Source: Methanospirillum lacunae
Lineage (GTDB): Archaea; Halobacteriota; Methanomicrobia; Methanomicrobiales; Methanospirillaceae
NCBI RefSeq assembly: GCF_046195335.1
Contig: NZ_CP176093.1
Reading direction: 5' to 3' (one strand)
DNA length: 64,000 bases
This document shows positions 54,323 to 63,153 of the stretch, in pieces. The translations under genes were made by a program, and so were the position numbers. Position 1 is the first letter of the stretch; the number at the start of each line of letters is the position of its first letter. The notes beneath the pieces were generated by a model. The model was given only the letters and a program-made list of their open reading frames with translations. It made no database searches and was not told the origin of the DNA.

Positions 54323-55207
54323 TTATCGTATTGTTCGGATGAACTGCAAGAATTTTTTGTGTTCGATAGCAAAGTTGCCTGAGTACTTGGTGTGGTGAGG
54401 AACTGAGCATGTCACAACAGAGCCCAGAGATATATTTGCCCCATCTCCGATTACTAAGTTGTTTGAAATCGTTGAATTTGGACCTATCCAGACATTTGAA
54501 CCTATGACTAAATTACCAGATAATATCGTTCCTGCACCGATTAGTGTTTTTTCCCCAATGGTTACATCATGGGCAATGTCAACGCCATTGGCAATCATAC
54601 AATTCTGCCCGACACGGGTATTTCCTCCAAATATACCTGAGCACACCGTAACATTTGCTTGCAATTCAGACCCCTCTCCAATATCAACACCTCCTGAGTG
54701 AATACCCTTATAGATCTTATCAGCGTATCTTTGTGGATAAAATCCCTCAGTCCCGATGATACTTCCTGCTCTGATGATTACATCCGAACCTATTGTTACA
54801 TTTTTATTGATTACCACATTTGGATGGATAATTGTTCTTTCTCCTATTGAAACGTTGTTTTCTGCAATTATTGCAGAAGGAGAAACCTTTGCAGTAGGGT
54901 GAATATTAGTTAAAAATTTACTTTTAGAATAAAAATCGGTGTTTAATGCTAAATAATTATGAAGCTCAAGAAAGGAACGTCGTGGTTCTGACGAATATGC
55001 AATACCTATGTGAGATGGTATGTTGCAAATAAAATCAGGAAAGGTAATTATGCAACTAATAGAACTATTATTAAGAAGTATAGGTAAGTATGAGAGATCA
55101 GTTAAGAAACTGAGGACTTCATCCCCGGAATATCTTAGAATTCCTAGTGATAAAAAATTACCATCATTATGGATTTTGAAAAATGATGGACAATCACTTA
55201 ATTTCAT
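54323..55207 (-). CDS. LpxD-like hexapeptide acyltransferase, longer than WbpD
   Basis: The 294-residue protein has an N-terminal about 100-residue non-repeat part and a beta-helix from about 105 onward (VSPSAIIAENNVSIG, IGSDVIIRAGSIIG, IGAGTILSGNLVIG). LpxD has such a lead domain. With a WbpE-like aminotransferase and WbpB-like oxidoreductase next to it, its likely job is to acylate the new amine of a diamino sugar. It is longer than the WbpD-like enzyme at 31069. It overlaps the oxidoreductase gene by 4 bp. Acetyl versus longer acyl donor cannot be told. Confidence 0.78.
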   Translation of the reverse strand: MKLSDCPSFFKIHNDGNFLSLGILRYSGDEVLSFLTDLSYLPILLNNSSISCIITFPDFICNIPSHIGIAYSSEPRRSFLELHNYLALNTDFYSKSKFLTNIHPTAKVSPSAIIAENNVSIGERTIIHPNVVINKNVTIGSDVIIRAGSIIGTEGFYPQRYADKIYKGIHSGGVDIGEGSELQANVTVCSGIFGGNTRVGQNCMIANGVDIAHDVTIGEKTLIGAGTILSGNLVIGSNVWIGPNSTISNNLVIGDGANISLGSVVTCSVPHHTKYSGNFAIEHKKFLQFIRTIR

Positions 55208-56199
55208 ACCAACTTACACCGAGATAGTATATCTACTACTTTCCTGGCATGTTCAGGCCCTGAAATACATTGTGTTTTACCGTTTATACAATCTATAAAA
55301 TGCTGAATCTCAACCATCAGCGGTTCTTCATAATTTATTTTGGGAATTAAAATATCTCCTGACCTGTATGAAAAAAAGTACGACGATGGAGAATCATAGT
55401 CCATATTTTCCCCGAGAATTGCTTTTTTATCTATCCCTTTGTCAAAAATTACGACCTTATCCTCCTTCATATCATCATATATAACCATTTTTTCTGATCC
55501 AACTATAGTAATCTGACGAACTTTTCTCGGGTCCAGCCAACTGACATGAATATTTGCCAATATCTTTTGTGGATATCTAATTGTAAGAAAAACAACATCT
55601 TCAATATTATCCTGGATGAAATCCATGCCATGTCTGAAAACAGCATCTGGTTTTGGATCATTCAGCCAATACTGTAGTATACTAATGTCGTGTGGTGCAA
55701 AATTCCATAGTGCATCTACATCTGAACGAATTCGTCCAAGATTTAGGCGTTGGGAGTAAATATAACGGATTTTTCCCAGAGAATCTGAATTTATTAGATT
55801 CTTAATATAACGGACAGCACTATTGTACAGAAACGTATGCCCTACCATTGCAACTTTGGATTTCTCGCTCGCGATCTGATGAATCATATCTACTTCATGA
55901 ATAGAGGTTGCGAGTGGTTTTTCTACCAGAATATGCTTTCCATGATGAAGTGCCGCCATTGCAAGACTATAATGGGTATGAACAGGTGTTGAAATGATGA
56001 CTGCATCAATATCCGGATCTAGAAATACAGATTCAGGCGATTCAAGAGTTATAATATTTGAATACAGGTTATTTACATATGTACGTCGTTCCAGTGAGAT
56101 ATCAACAACATATTTCACCTGGCACTCAGTATTATTCCTTAATGTTCTCAAAATATTAGGTCCCCAGTAGCCGATTCCAATCTGGGCAACCTGAATCAT
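55204..56199 (-). CDS. Gfo/Idh/MocA oxidoreductase (WbpB-like), second set
   Basis: The 331-residue protein begins VAQIGIGYWGPNILRTL (3-19), a typical NAD-binding start, and has HILVEKPLATS with the active-site lysine near 95-105. In a WbpB/E/D-like trio it would oxidise C3 of a UDP-uronate. It is the first of the four-gene block (oxidoreductase, acyltransferase, aminotransferase, amidotransferase). It differs from the copy at 29069 (331 versus 304 residues) and is coupled to the acyltransferase by a 4-bp overlap. No dehydrogenase of the WbpA type lies in this block, so that step may be shared. Confidence 0.82.
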   Translation of the reverse strand: MIQVAQIGIGYWGPNILRTLRNNTECQVKYVVDISLERRTYVNNLYSNIITLESPESVFLDPDIDAVIISTPVHTHYSLAMAALHHGKHILVEKPLATSIHEVDMIHQIASEKSKVAMVGHTFLYNSAVRYIKNLINSDSLGKIRYIYSQRLNLGRIRSDVDALWNFAPHDISILQYWLNDPKPDAVFRHGMDFIQDNIEDVVFLTIRYPQKILANIHVSWLDPRKVRQITIVGSEKMVIYDDMKEDKVVIFDKGIDKKAILGENMDYDSPSSYFFSYRSGDILIPKINYEEPLMVEIQHFIDCINGKTQCISGPEHARKVVDILSRCKLV

Positions 56200-56220
56200 A
56201 ATCCCTTACCATTAATCGTA

Positions 56221-57504
56221 TTAATCACCTATTATATCTGTCAGAATTCTAGCATATTTTTCAGACATTTTCCTCTGTGAGTATGGGAATAACTTTGATT
56301 TATCACCAGTATATTTAACGAATCCGGTTCGATTGAATTGTTTATAGGTATTAAGTATAATTTCTTTTGTTTCTTCCTTTGAACTGGCAATACTACCCGC
56401 TCCCACATCTCTGATAACCTGATTTGCTACTGAATCTGGATAACCAATTGAGAGTATTGGTCGACAGGCTGCCAGATAATCAAATAATTTTCCAGTATAC
56501 ATGCCTTTATCATGAGGATCATTCCAGGTTAGAAGGAGAAGGATTTGTGAGGAACGTTGTACTGCCAGTGCCTCATCTCTGGTTACATGACCATGGACTT
56601 TAACAATGTTTTGCACTCCAAGATTCCTGATCTCATCATATAACCAATGTGGTGAATCCCCATAAAAATTGATCTCTATCTCATCCTGATCAATATTATT
56701 CTCTTCAATCAGTTCTTTGATAGCATATAATAACAATCCGGGATCACGACGACCATAACGCAATGTTCCTGTATAGGTAATCGAGAATTTTAAATCTAAA
56801 ACATTTGCATTCAATTGAAGTAAATCTTCATCAAATCCGTTTTGAATAACTTCTATTTGATGATCAGGATGCACCATTTGAAGTTCATGTGCATACGAGT
56901 CAGAGACTGAAACGATCCTTGATGCATTACTTATAGTTTTAATCTCTAATTTCCGCTCGATTCTTCGTCTGATATTGGAGTACTCATAATATGGACCTTC
57001 AGTCCAGAGATCTCTGAAATCCGCAATCCAGGGAATATTGTATTGGGAACTAATGTCGTGTCCGATAAGATGGCAGGTGAAGGGGCAGGATGAACTTATA
57101 ATTGCGTCAACATTCTGATTCTGAATATATTTTTCAAACGCGTTTATTGCCTCTGAATGCCATAGTTTTGCGTCATCGGGATAAAGAAACATTTCTTTCC
57201 ATAAGAGATATAAGCGATTTCTTATACTCCTCCCTTCTTTTTTAGAATCTAATCCTACTTTTTCACGAATTCTTTTATTTGGGTTTATACCTATTTTTGT
57301 TTTCCATTCGCCGAGCACACTCCGACATGGGGTCGTAATGAGAATGGATTTAATAATATCCTCTTTGTTTTCAAAATCTGATATTGTAAGGATTACTGGT
57401 TCCCAACCAAAAACTGGTAAATATTTTGTTAAACCTTGAATACGAATTGATCCAATTTCATTGAGTTGATTATAGAAGTAAGAAATTAATAAAACTTTTT
57501 TCAT
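56221..57504 (-). CDS. GT4-type glycosyltransferase
   Basis: From the ATG at 57504 (GGTGGG six bases before, whereas a GTG at 57519 gives 5 more residues) the protein has 427 residues. It shows a GT-B N-terminus KKVLLISYFYNQLNEIGSIR, DAIISSSCPFTCHLIG, and a late donor site LFDYLAACRPILSIG. It probably adds a sugar in the glycan assembled with the amidino-sugar genes just downstream (21 bp). The donor is unknown. A TATA-like element at 57581-57594 lies about 77 bp upstream. Confidence 0.83.
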   Translation of the reverse strand: MKKVLLISYFYNQLNEIGSIRIQGLTKYLPVFGWEPVILTISDFENKEDIIKSILITTPCRSVLGEWKTKIGINPNKRIREKVGLDSKKEGRSIRNRLYLLWKEMFLYPDDAKLWHSEAINAFEKYIQNQNVDAIISSSCPFTCHLIGHDISSQYNIPWIADFRDLWTEGPYYEYSNIRRRIERKLEIKTISNASRIVSVSDSYAHELQMVHPDHQIEVIQNGFDEDLLQLNANVLDLKFSITYTGTLRYGRRDPGLLLYAIKELIEENNIDQDEIEINFYGDSPHWLYDEIRNLGVQNIVKVHGHVTRDEALAVQRSSQILLLLTWNDPHDKGMYTGKLFDYLAACRPILSIGYPDSVANQVIRDVGAGSIASSKEETKEIILNTYKQFNRTGFVKYTGDKSKLFPYSQRKMSEKYARILTDIIGD

Positions 57505-57580
57505 ACAAAACCCACCCACTTTTATTATTGAATTTATTCAGAAACTTTTATGCGAATAACCTTATAAGAAATTGGTAGTG

Positions 57581-57594
57581 ACTATATTTATATG
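57581..57594 (-). promoter_or_regulatory. Strong TATA-like element before the GT4/amidino-sugar operon
   Basis: The minus-strand sequence CATATAAATATAGT is close to the archaeal TATA consensus. It lies about 77 bp before the ATG at 57504 and would give a leader of about 55 bases. The gene at 57772 diverges on the other strand from the same gap. Confidence 0.5.
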
Positions 57595-57771
57595 CAAATG
57601 AGGGTTTAATTCCCAACTTTAAACAAAAATGAGTAACAAAACATTTGATTGTTTCTGTTTACATCGGAAACCGCGTGTTATGGAACCCTTTATGATCTTT
57701 GGATTCAGATAATTGAATATACAACGCATACTTCCAATGAAAAATAGAGAATAATATGTCGATATAATGTT

Positions 57772-58509
57772 ATGATAAAAAATTTTAAACAATTCATCTC
57801 TAAAAAATCTCATCATCCTGGATTGATAGGTTTTTTTACAAATCCTTTTTATTACTCTAGAAAAGGAATACTTGATGAAATAAAAAGAAATGTTCCTGAT
57901 AAATCTGATATAGTTCTTGATCTTGGATGTGGAAAAAAACCATATTTTGATCTTTTCAAGACTTCTACATATATAGGATTAGATACCCCTCTTTCAGGTC
58001 ATTCACATATGGATGAACCCATCGATGTATTTTTTGATGGGAAAAGCATTCCTATAAAAAATAACACAATTGATACAGTTTTGATGATTGAAGTATTAGA
58101 ACATGTTAAGGATACGAATAGGTTGTTGAGTGATGTAAATCGGATAATAACGTATGAAGGAAGATTAATCCTAACTGTTCCATTTATTTGGGAAGAACAT
58201 GAAATACCATATGATTTTTACCGATTCACATCATTTGGGATTGCAAATAAATTATCAAACAATGGTTTTACTATCCAATATATGACAAAGATTATTCCAG
58301 ATTTTAGGGTATTGACCCTTTTGATGAATTGTTTCTTAAGAACAGTCTTTATTCAGAAAATAAATAATATTATTATTAGAACAACATTTTCAATTTTTAT
58401 TTACTCATTAATTAATATCTTAGGATTGGTCGGTTATTATATACTACCCAAGAATGGGTGTATGTTTTTTGGAACTTTTATAATTGCAAAAAAATCAGGA
58501 AATCAATGA
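57772..58509 (+). CDS. Class I SAM-dependent methyltransferase
   Basis: The 245-residue protein has the SAM motif IVLDLGCGKKPYFDLF (about 42-57), then VLMIEVLEHV and the FIWEEHEIPYDFYRFTSFG segment common in glycan-cluster methyltransferases of the Methyltransf_11 type. A hydrophobic stretch of about 20 residues near the C-terminus (from FSIFIYSLINILGLVGYYIL) could bind the membrane. No ribosome binding site is clear, so it may be leaderless. It is A+T-rich and its end overlaps the opposite-strand GT4 gene by 15 bp. Confidence 0.78.
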   Translation: MIKNFKQFISKKSHHPGLIGFFTNPFYYSRKGILDEIKRNVPDKSDIVLDLGCGKKPYFDLFKTSTYIGLDTPLSGHSHMDEPIDVFFDGKSIPIKNNTIDTVLMIEVLEHVKDTNRLLSDVNRIITYEGRLILTVPFIWEEHEIPYDFYRFTSFGIANKLSNNGFTIQYMTKIIPDFRVLTLLMNCFLRTVFIQKINNIIIRTTFSIFIYSLINILGLVGYYILPKNGCMFFGTFIIAKKSGNQ

Positions 58510-59727
58510 ATTATAAAGCCTCATATACTTTGATCCGATAATTTTTTCTGCATAATTCTCCTCTGCGTATGAACGGCAAGCGTTTTGAATAATTAACGGA
58601 TCTTTTTTAATAATTGTTAATGCTTCCAATATTTTATCACTCATCAGTTCATAATTAATATCTTCGACGAGCCATCCTGTTTTTTCAGGAATTATCATCT
58701 CTGGGATACCTCCTATATTAAAGCCGATTACGGGAGTACCGACTGATAATGACTCCATAATTACATTTGGTAAATTATCAGCAATGGAGGGATGAACGAG
58801 GAGATCTGCGGCAGAATACACTATAGGCATTAATTCTTTGGAAATATATCCCAGGTGATATACAGGAAATTTATGTTTTAATCCCTTTATCTTATCCCCA
58901 TTTCCCATTAAAATAAAAGATATTTTTGCTTCAGGATGATTATTAGACAATGACTCAATTATGGCGCCTATACCTTTTCTTTTTTCATTAAGATCATGCG
59001 AAGTTAATAAAATTGTTTGATTTGAATCAAATATGCCCAGTTCTTTTTTAGATTTAATGGTATCACGAGGATAATACTCAGTTAAATTTATACAATTGGG
59101 AATTACCATAATCTGTTTTTCTTCCCAAAATCCTCGTGTTGCTTGAGATTTTAACCAATTTGATGGGGTAACGGCATACAAATTTTTATTTGATACAATA
59201 TTATACCGGTTTTTATTCCATTGTGTATGAATAAACTTTTTGGAACAAATAATTGGTATATTAATACGAGGACAGTTATTACATCCACATAAAAATTGCT
59301 CACATTCAAATGTATAAACGCATCTTCCTGTAAAACTGCTCATATCATGCAGAGTCCATATTGTTGGGATTAACCTGCTACACCAGGCAACAAAATCCGA
59401 CGACCAAAAAGCTTGCTTGATATTGTGAATGTTGATAATATCCGGCTTTTCTTTAATAATTATTGTTTTAACTTTATCAAAAAAATATCGGGTAGAAAAA
59501 TAAAATGATAAAGGATATGAGGTTTTTTTTAGAACTTTAAATAGAAACTCTTGATTTTTTTCGTATTTTATAATTATATGGACAATTCGCGAATGAATAA
59601 TTGGTGTCCTGACCAGACTAATAAATATTACTTCACAACCACAGGATGCTAATGCCAATGCAATTCTTCGAGAAGCAATTTCTGCTCCACCCATTATCGG
59701 GCTTCCTGAAATCATTAGTATTTTCAT
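58495..59727 (-). CDS. GT4-type glycosyltransferase
   Basis: The 410-residue protein starts with ILMISGSPIMGGAEIASRRI, a strong GT4 N-terminus. It has CGCNNCPRINIP with a cysteine cluster (about residues 146-160), seen in a subset of GT4 proteins. The donor motif is VIMESLSVGTPVIGFNIGG (about 327-345). It lies 47 bp from the GT4 gene at 59775. Its stop overlaps the convergent methyltransferase gene by 15 bp. The donor and acceptor are unknown. Confidence 0.88.
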   Translation of the reverse strand: MKILMISGSPIMGGAEIASRRIALALASCGCEVIFISLVRTPIIHSRIVHIIIKYEKNQEFLFKVLKKTSYPLSFYFSTRYFFDKVKTIIIKEKPDIINIHNIKQAFWSSDFVAWCSRLIPTIWTLHDMSSFTGRCVYTFECEQFLCGCNNCPRINIPIICSKKFIHTQWNKNRYNIVSNKNLYAVTPSNWLKSQATRGFWEEKQIMVIPNCINLTEYYPRDTIKSKKELGIFDSNQTILLTSHDLNEKRKGIGAIIESLSNNHPEAKISFILMGNGDKIKGLKHKFPVYHLGYISKELMPIVYSAADLLVHPSIADNLPNVIMESLSVGTPVIGFNIGGIPEMIIPEKTGWLVEDINYELMSDKILEALTIIKKDPLIIQNACRSYAEENYAEKIIGSKYMRLYNSLIS

Positions 59728-59774
59728 CTTGATAACTCGGATTATGAGTATTATTTATTATCTTAAGGAGATCT

Positions 59775-60776
59775 TTAGTATATTGAATTATATATTCGAC
59801 AATATTTTTTGGTCACATGTTCAGTATTAAATCTTTCGAGTACCCTCTGCCGATTATATCTCCCCATGTCTTTCCTGAGATTTTCGTCTTCAGCCAGATA
59901 CCTGACTGCGTCAGCAAATCCAGATACATCATCTATCTCACAGAGAATCCCTCCTTTATCCTGTTGAACAAGTTCCGGAAGACTTGAAGTATTCGTTGTA
60001 ACTATTGGTTTTTTACATGCCATTGCTTCAGCAACACAGAGACCGAACCCTTCAAGCCGCGAGGGAAACAAGAGCATGTCACAGAGATTATATGCCTGTA
60101 CAAGTTCCTGAGTTCCCATCTTTCCTAATGAACGAATATTTCTGGAAGGGATGTCTCTATTGGTCCGTAGTCCTGTCGTCGTCAAAAGAAGGAATCCATC
60201 GCCTAGTTCCTCCATAATCGGGCGGAGAAGATCTGCTCCTTTTCGACGTAGATGGTTTCCGACATATAGAAGAACTGTGGTCTTTTCATCAATACCCCAA
60301 TCTGTTTTGTAAACATGAGATGGACTAAACAGCGATGTATCGATTCCACAGTAGATCATTTTAGAATCTGAATAACCAAAAATTTCCTCTAGTTTGTCCT
60401 GAGTATAATGGCTTATTGTGGTTACCAGATCAGCGGAATCAAGACTTTTTTGTTCACATTTGAAGATATGCCTATAATAAGATCTCTGTAGAGGAGTTGT
60501 GTATGGCTTTAACAATGGATCATGAGTTACATGATACTCAGTAACAACAAGTGGTTGACTCCGCTTAAAACCATATCCATTCCAGGTATTGGCATGGATA
60601 ATATCATACCCTGATGAATTACACAGCCTGCCGGCAAATGATGGTATATACCCGGACCATGAAGGGATGTACTGGATTTCAGCATTCACTGATGATTTGT
60701 TTAGTCCAAACACCAGATTTAAAGTAAAAACATCAGATCCTGAACCTGCAGATAATAATGGAAATAGTATTTTCAT
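59775..60776 (-). CDS. GT4-type glycosyltransferase
   Basis: The 333-residue protein starts with ILFPLLSAGSGSDVFTLNLV and has the acceptor segment DIIHANTWNGYG. The donor site is GFGLCVAEAMACKKPIVTTN (about 242-261). It has a good ribosome binding site (GGATGATTT before ATG). It forms a pair with the GT4 at 58495 and is higher in G+C than that neighbour. The donor and acceptor are unknown. Confidence 0.9.
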   Translation of the reverse strand: MKILFPLLSAGSGSDVFTLNLVFGLNKSSVNAEIQYIPSWSGYIPSFAGRLCNSSGYDIIHANTWNGYGFKRSQPLVVTEYHVTHDPLLKPYTTPLQRSYYRHIFKCEQKSLDSADLVTTISHYTQDKLEEIFGYSDSKMIYCGIDTSLFSPSHVYKTDWGIDEKTTVLLYVGNHLRRKGADLLRPIMEELGDGFLLLTTTGLRTNRDIPSRNIRSLGKMGTQELVQAYNLCDMLLFPSRLEGFGLCVAEAMACKKPIVTTNTSSLPELVQQDKGGILCEIDDVSGFADAVRYLAEDENLRKDMGRYNRQRVLERFNTEHVTKKYCRIYNSIY

Positions 60777-61077
60777 AAATCATCCTAAATTTTATTTTTC
60801 TAGCTATTGAATCTCGGTTGGATTCTTGGATACAAGACCTAGTAAAATCATCGAAAATTTCTGCGATTAAGATCTCCTGGTAGGTTTTATAGAGACAGGA
60901 ATAATGAAATGAATGATAATAATCCCTCCTGAACTTTGAGATCCAGTCAATTCTTTTTGACAATATTATCTATCATATTGTTATCTGCTATAAATTGCAT
61001 TCTAACTGCTTTCTTTATTCATCGATAATTTTTGAATAATTAATTTTTTAGGGTATCCTTTTTGGCGATCGGGCATG
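60777..61077. other. 301-bp gap between two GT4 genes
   Basis: No convincing gene is present. A minus-strand open frame at 60733-60963 (76 codons, TTG start) overlaps the GT4 gene start in another frame and has no family match I know. A TATA-like CTATAAAAC (minus strand, near 60885-60895) could be the promoter of the GT4 gene at 60776. Confidence 0.4.
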
Positions 61078-62289
61078 TTACTTGTTCAATACCTTTTTGT
61101 ATATATCAACAAATTGTGCCGAAATGATGTCCCATGAAAATCGTTCATTCACTGTTTCTAATCCGGCTTTTTTGAATTTCTCTGCTAACTTCGGATTTTC
61201 TAAAACCTGGATTACCGCCTCCGCTAAAACATGAGGCTCTCCCTGGGGAACGAGTAGGCCGTTTACCTTATCAATAATAATATCTGGTATTCCCCCGATA
61301 TTACTCCCGATTACCGGAATACCAGCGGCCATTGCCTCAAGCAATACAACTCCTAGTCCTTCACATTGACCATTAACTATTCGGGAGGGTAATACTAGGA
61401 GATCGGCTATTTTATAATAATCATATAATTCATCTTTTGATAGTCGTCCTGTAAACTTAACTGCATGAGAAATTGAAAAATTATGAGAGTATTGTTTTAA
61501 TGATTGAAATTCTGGACCATCACCAATAATTATCAACTTGGCGATCGGTTTTTTTTCAAGTATATGTACAAATGCTTTTATGAGAATATCAACACCCTTC
61601 AGTTCAATTAATCGACCTACAAATAGAATATTCAGATTTTTTTTCCTATTGATCTGTCTCGTTTTTAATGAAGGTATGGGGGGTATTTGAATGCCCATGC
61701 CCATTGGGATGATTGAAATTTTCCTACTATTAGAAATGATAAAAGGTTCTATCATTTTTGCGTTATGTGTACTGTTTGCAGATATTGCATTAGAGTTAGA
61801 TAATACCATTTTGAGAAATTGTATGTAATATCTATTACTACTGATTATGTAAGCATCAGTTCCGTGAATAGAAATCAGATGTGGTATTCCTAAAAATTTG
61901 TGGACAATCGCTCCAATGATACCATGAGGGATAATCCAATGAGTATGTATAAGATCTGGATTCTCTTTTTTTATTATTAAAATAAGGAAAATTAGTTCAA
62001 AAAATAAGAAAAATGGAATCTGGATTTTTGCTAAAAGATAACTTTGAAATTGAAAATACAAACCTGGTCCTTCTGATAGGATTTGCATTTTTCTTCGAAA
62101 GAAGTAATTAAATCTAAATACTTTAACATTTTCATTCAAAGTATCTGGAGTTTTACTCGTTGTTTTAGGAGCTAAAATACATATTTCGATTCCTTTTTGG
62201 GATAAAGCATTAGCGAGTGAAGCAATTATTATGCCGTGTGATTGAGTGATGTTTGAAGGATAAGCACTAGTTATCATAAGGACTTTCAT
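61078..62289 (-). CDS. GT4-type glycosyltransferase
   Basis: From the ATG at 62289 (a TTG at 62301 would add 4 residues) the protein has 403 residues. The start is VLMITSAYPSNITQSHGIII, the link segment DLIHTHWIIPHGIIGAI, and the donor motif EGLGVVLLEAMAAGIPVIGS. A hydrophobic patch (from IPFFLFFELIFLILII, about 96-111) may attach it to the membrane. This is a good match to common GT4 enzymes. It is divergent from the deacetylase-like gene at 62368 and is A+T-rich. Confidence 0.92.
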   Translation of the reverse strand: MKVLMITSAYPSNITQSHGIIIASLANALSQKGIEICILAPKTTSKTPDTLNENVKVFRFNYFFRRKMQILSEGPGLYFQFQSYLLAKIQIPFFLFFELIFLILIIKKENPDLIHTHWIIPHGIIGAIVHKFLGIPHLISIHGTDAYIISSNRYYIQFLKMVLSNSNAISANSTHNAKMIEPFIISNSRKISIIPMGMGIQIPPIPSLKTRQINRKKNLNILFVGRLIELKGVDILIKAFVHILEKKPIAKLIIIGDGPEFQSLKQYSHNFSISHAVKFTGRLSKDELYDYYKIADLLVLPSRIVNGQCEGLGVVLLEAMAAGIPVIGSNIGGIPDIIIDKVNGLLVPQGEPHVLAEAVIQVLENPKLAEKFKKAGLETVNERFSWDIISAQFVDIYKKVLNK

Positions 62290-62367
62290 GATACAGTTCA
62301 ATTAAAAATGTAGATAATCAAATTTAATAATGATTCCTTTAAAATTTTGATAGGATAAATAAATTAT

Positions 62368-63147
62368 ATGCAGATAATTACAGATTTTACTCTTGACAAA
62401 TATAGAGAATTGTGTAATGCTCTAATTTCTTCTCATTTTAAACCACTAAAGATATCTGATTATTGTTCCAGTCTACCGTCTTCTAGTAATAATCGTGTTG
62501 TATTAATCCGTCATGATATTGATCGGAATATTAAGAATGCTTTGCGTATAGCCGAATTAGAATATAAATTAAACATTATCTCAACTTTCTATTTTCGATA
62601 TCCTTATACATTTAATCAAGAAACAATTCAATTAATAAAATCTTTTGGCCATGAGATTGGGTATCACTATGAAGTCATGGCGAAGGCAAAAGGTGATGTT
62701 AAAATAGCTGAACAAATATTTCGCAAAGAACTAAAAATGTTCAGAAATATTTCTTCAGTAACCTCGGTTTGTATGCACGGCAGCCCTCTTTCCTCTTATT
62801 CGAATTATGATTTTTTTAAAATTTATAAGTTATCTTCATATAATTTAATTTGTGATGCTTATCATTCAATCAATAATGTACCTTATTTTTCAGATACTGG
62901 AAGAACCTGGTCTTTTGAATATTCAATGCGAGATCATTTGATTTCTTCAAAAGAACTACCCAAAATTCGAAAAACAGATGATCTCATTGATTGGATTTCC
63001 CATACGCGGTATAATATCTGTTATCTAACCATTCATCCAGAGCGTTGGAATGATAGCACCTTTGATTACTTTAAAAGTTATTCATTTGATTTGATTTCAA
63101 ATGTTGGCAAAAAGGTGGTTTTAATGCCATTACGAAAAAAAGAGTGA
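62368..63147 (+). CDS. Polysaccharide deacetylase-like protein (NodB fold)
   Basis: The 259-residue protein has the metal-binding start VVLIRHDIDRN (H49, D50, D52), FYFRYPY, the HEIGYHYE segment (95-102), a late MHGSPLS and HPERW near 230. This is a divergent NodB-type pattern in which the second aspartate takes the place of the usual motif 1. The family removes N-acetyl groups from sugar polymers or amino sugars. No signal peptide is seen, so it should act inside the cell. It converges with the ATP-grasp gene with only 6 bp between the stops. Confidence 0.8.
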   Translation: MQIITDFTLDKYRELCNALISSHFKPLKISDYCSSLPSSSNNRVVLIRHDIDRNIKNALRIAELEYKLNIISTFYFRYPYTFNQETIQLIKSFGHEIGYHYEVMAKAKGDVKIAEQIFRKELKMFRNISSVTSVCMHGSPLSSYSNYDFFKIYKLSSYNLICDAYHSINNVPYFSDTGRTWSFEYSMRDHLISSKELPKIRKTDDLIDWISHTRYNICYLTIHPERWNDSTFDYFKSYSFDLISNVGKKVVLMPLRKKE

Positions 63148-63153
63148 AAGTGT

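Noticed and set aside
60733..60963. A 76-codon minus-strand frame before the GT4 gene at 60776
   Set aside because: TTG start, overlap with the GT4 start in another frame, and no recognisable domain. A gene remnant cannot be excluded.
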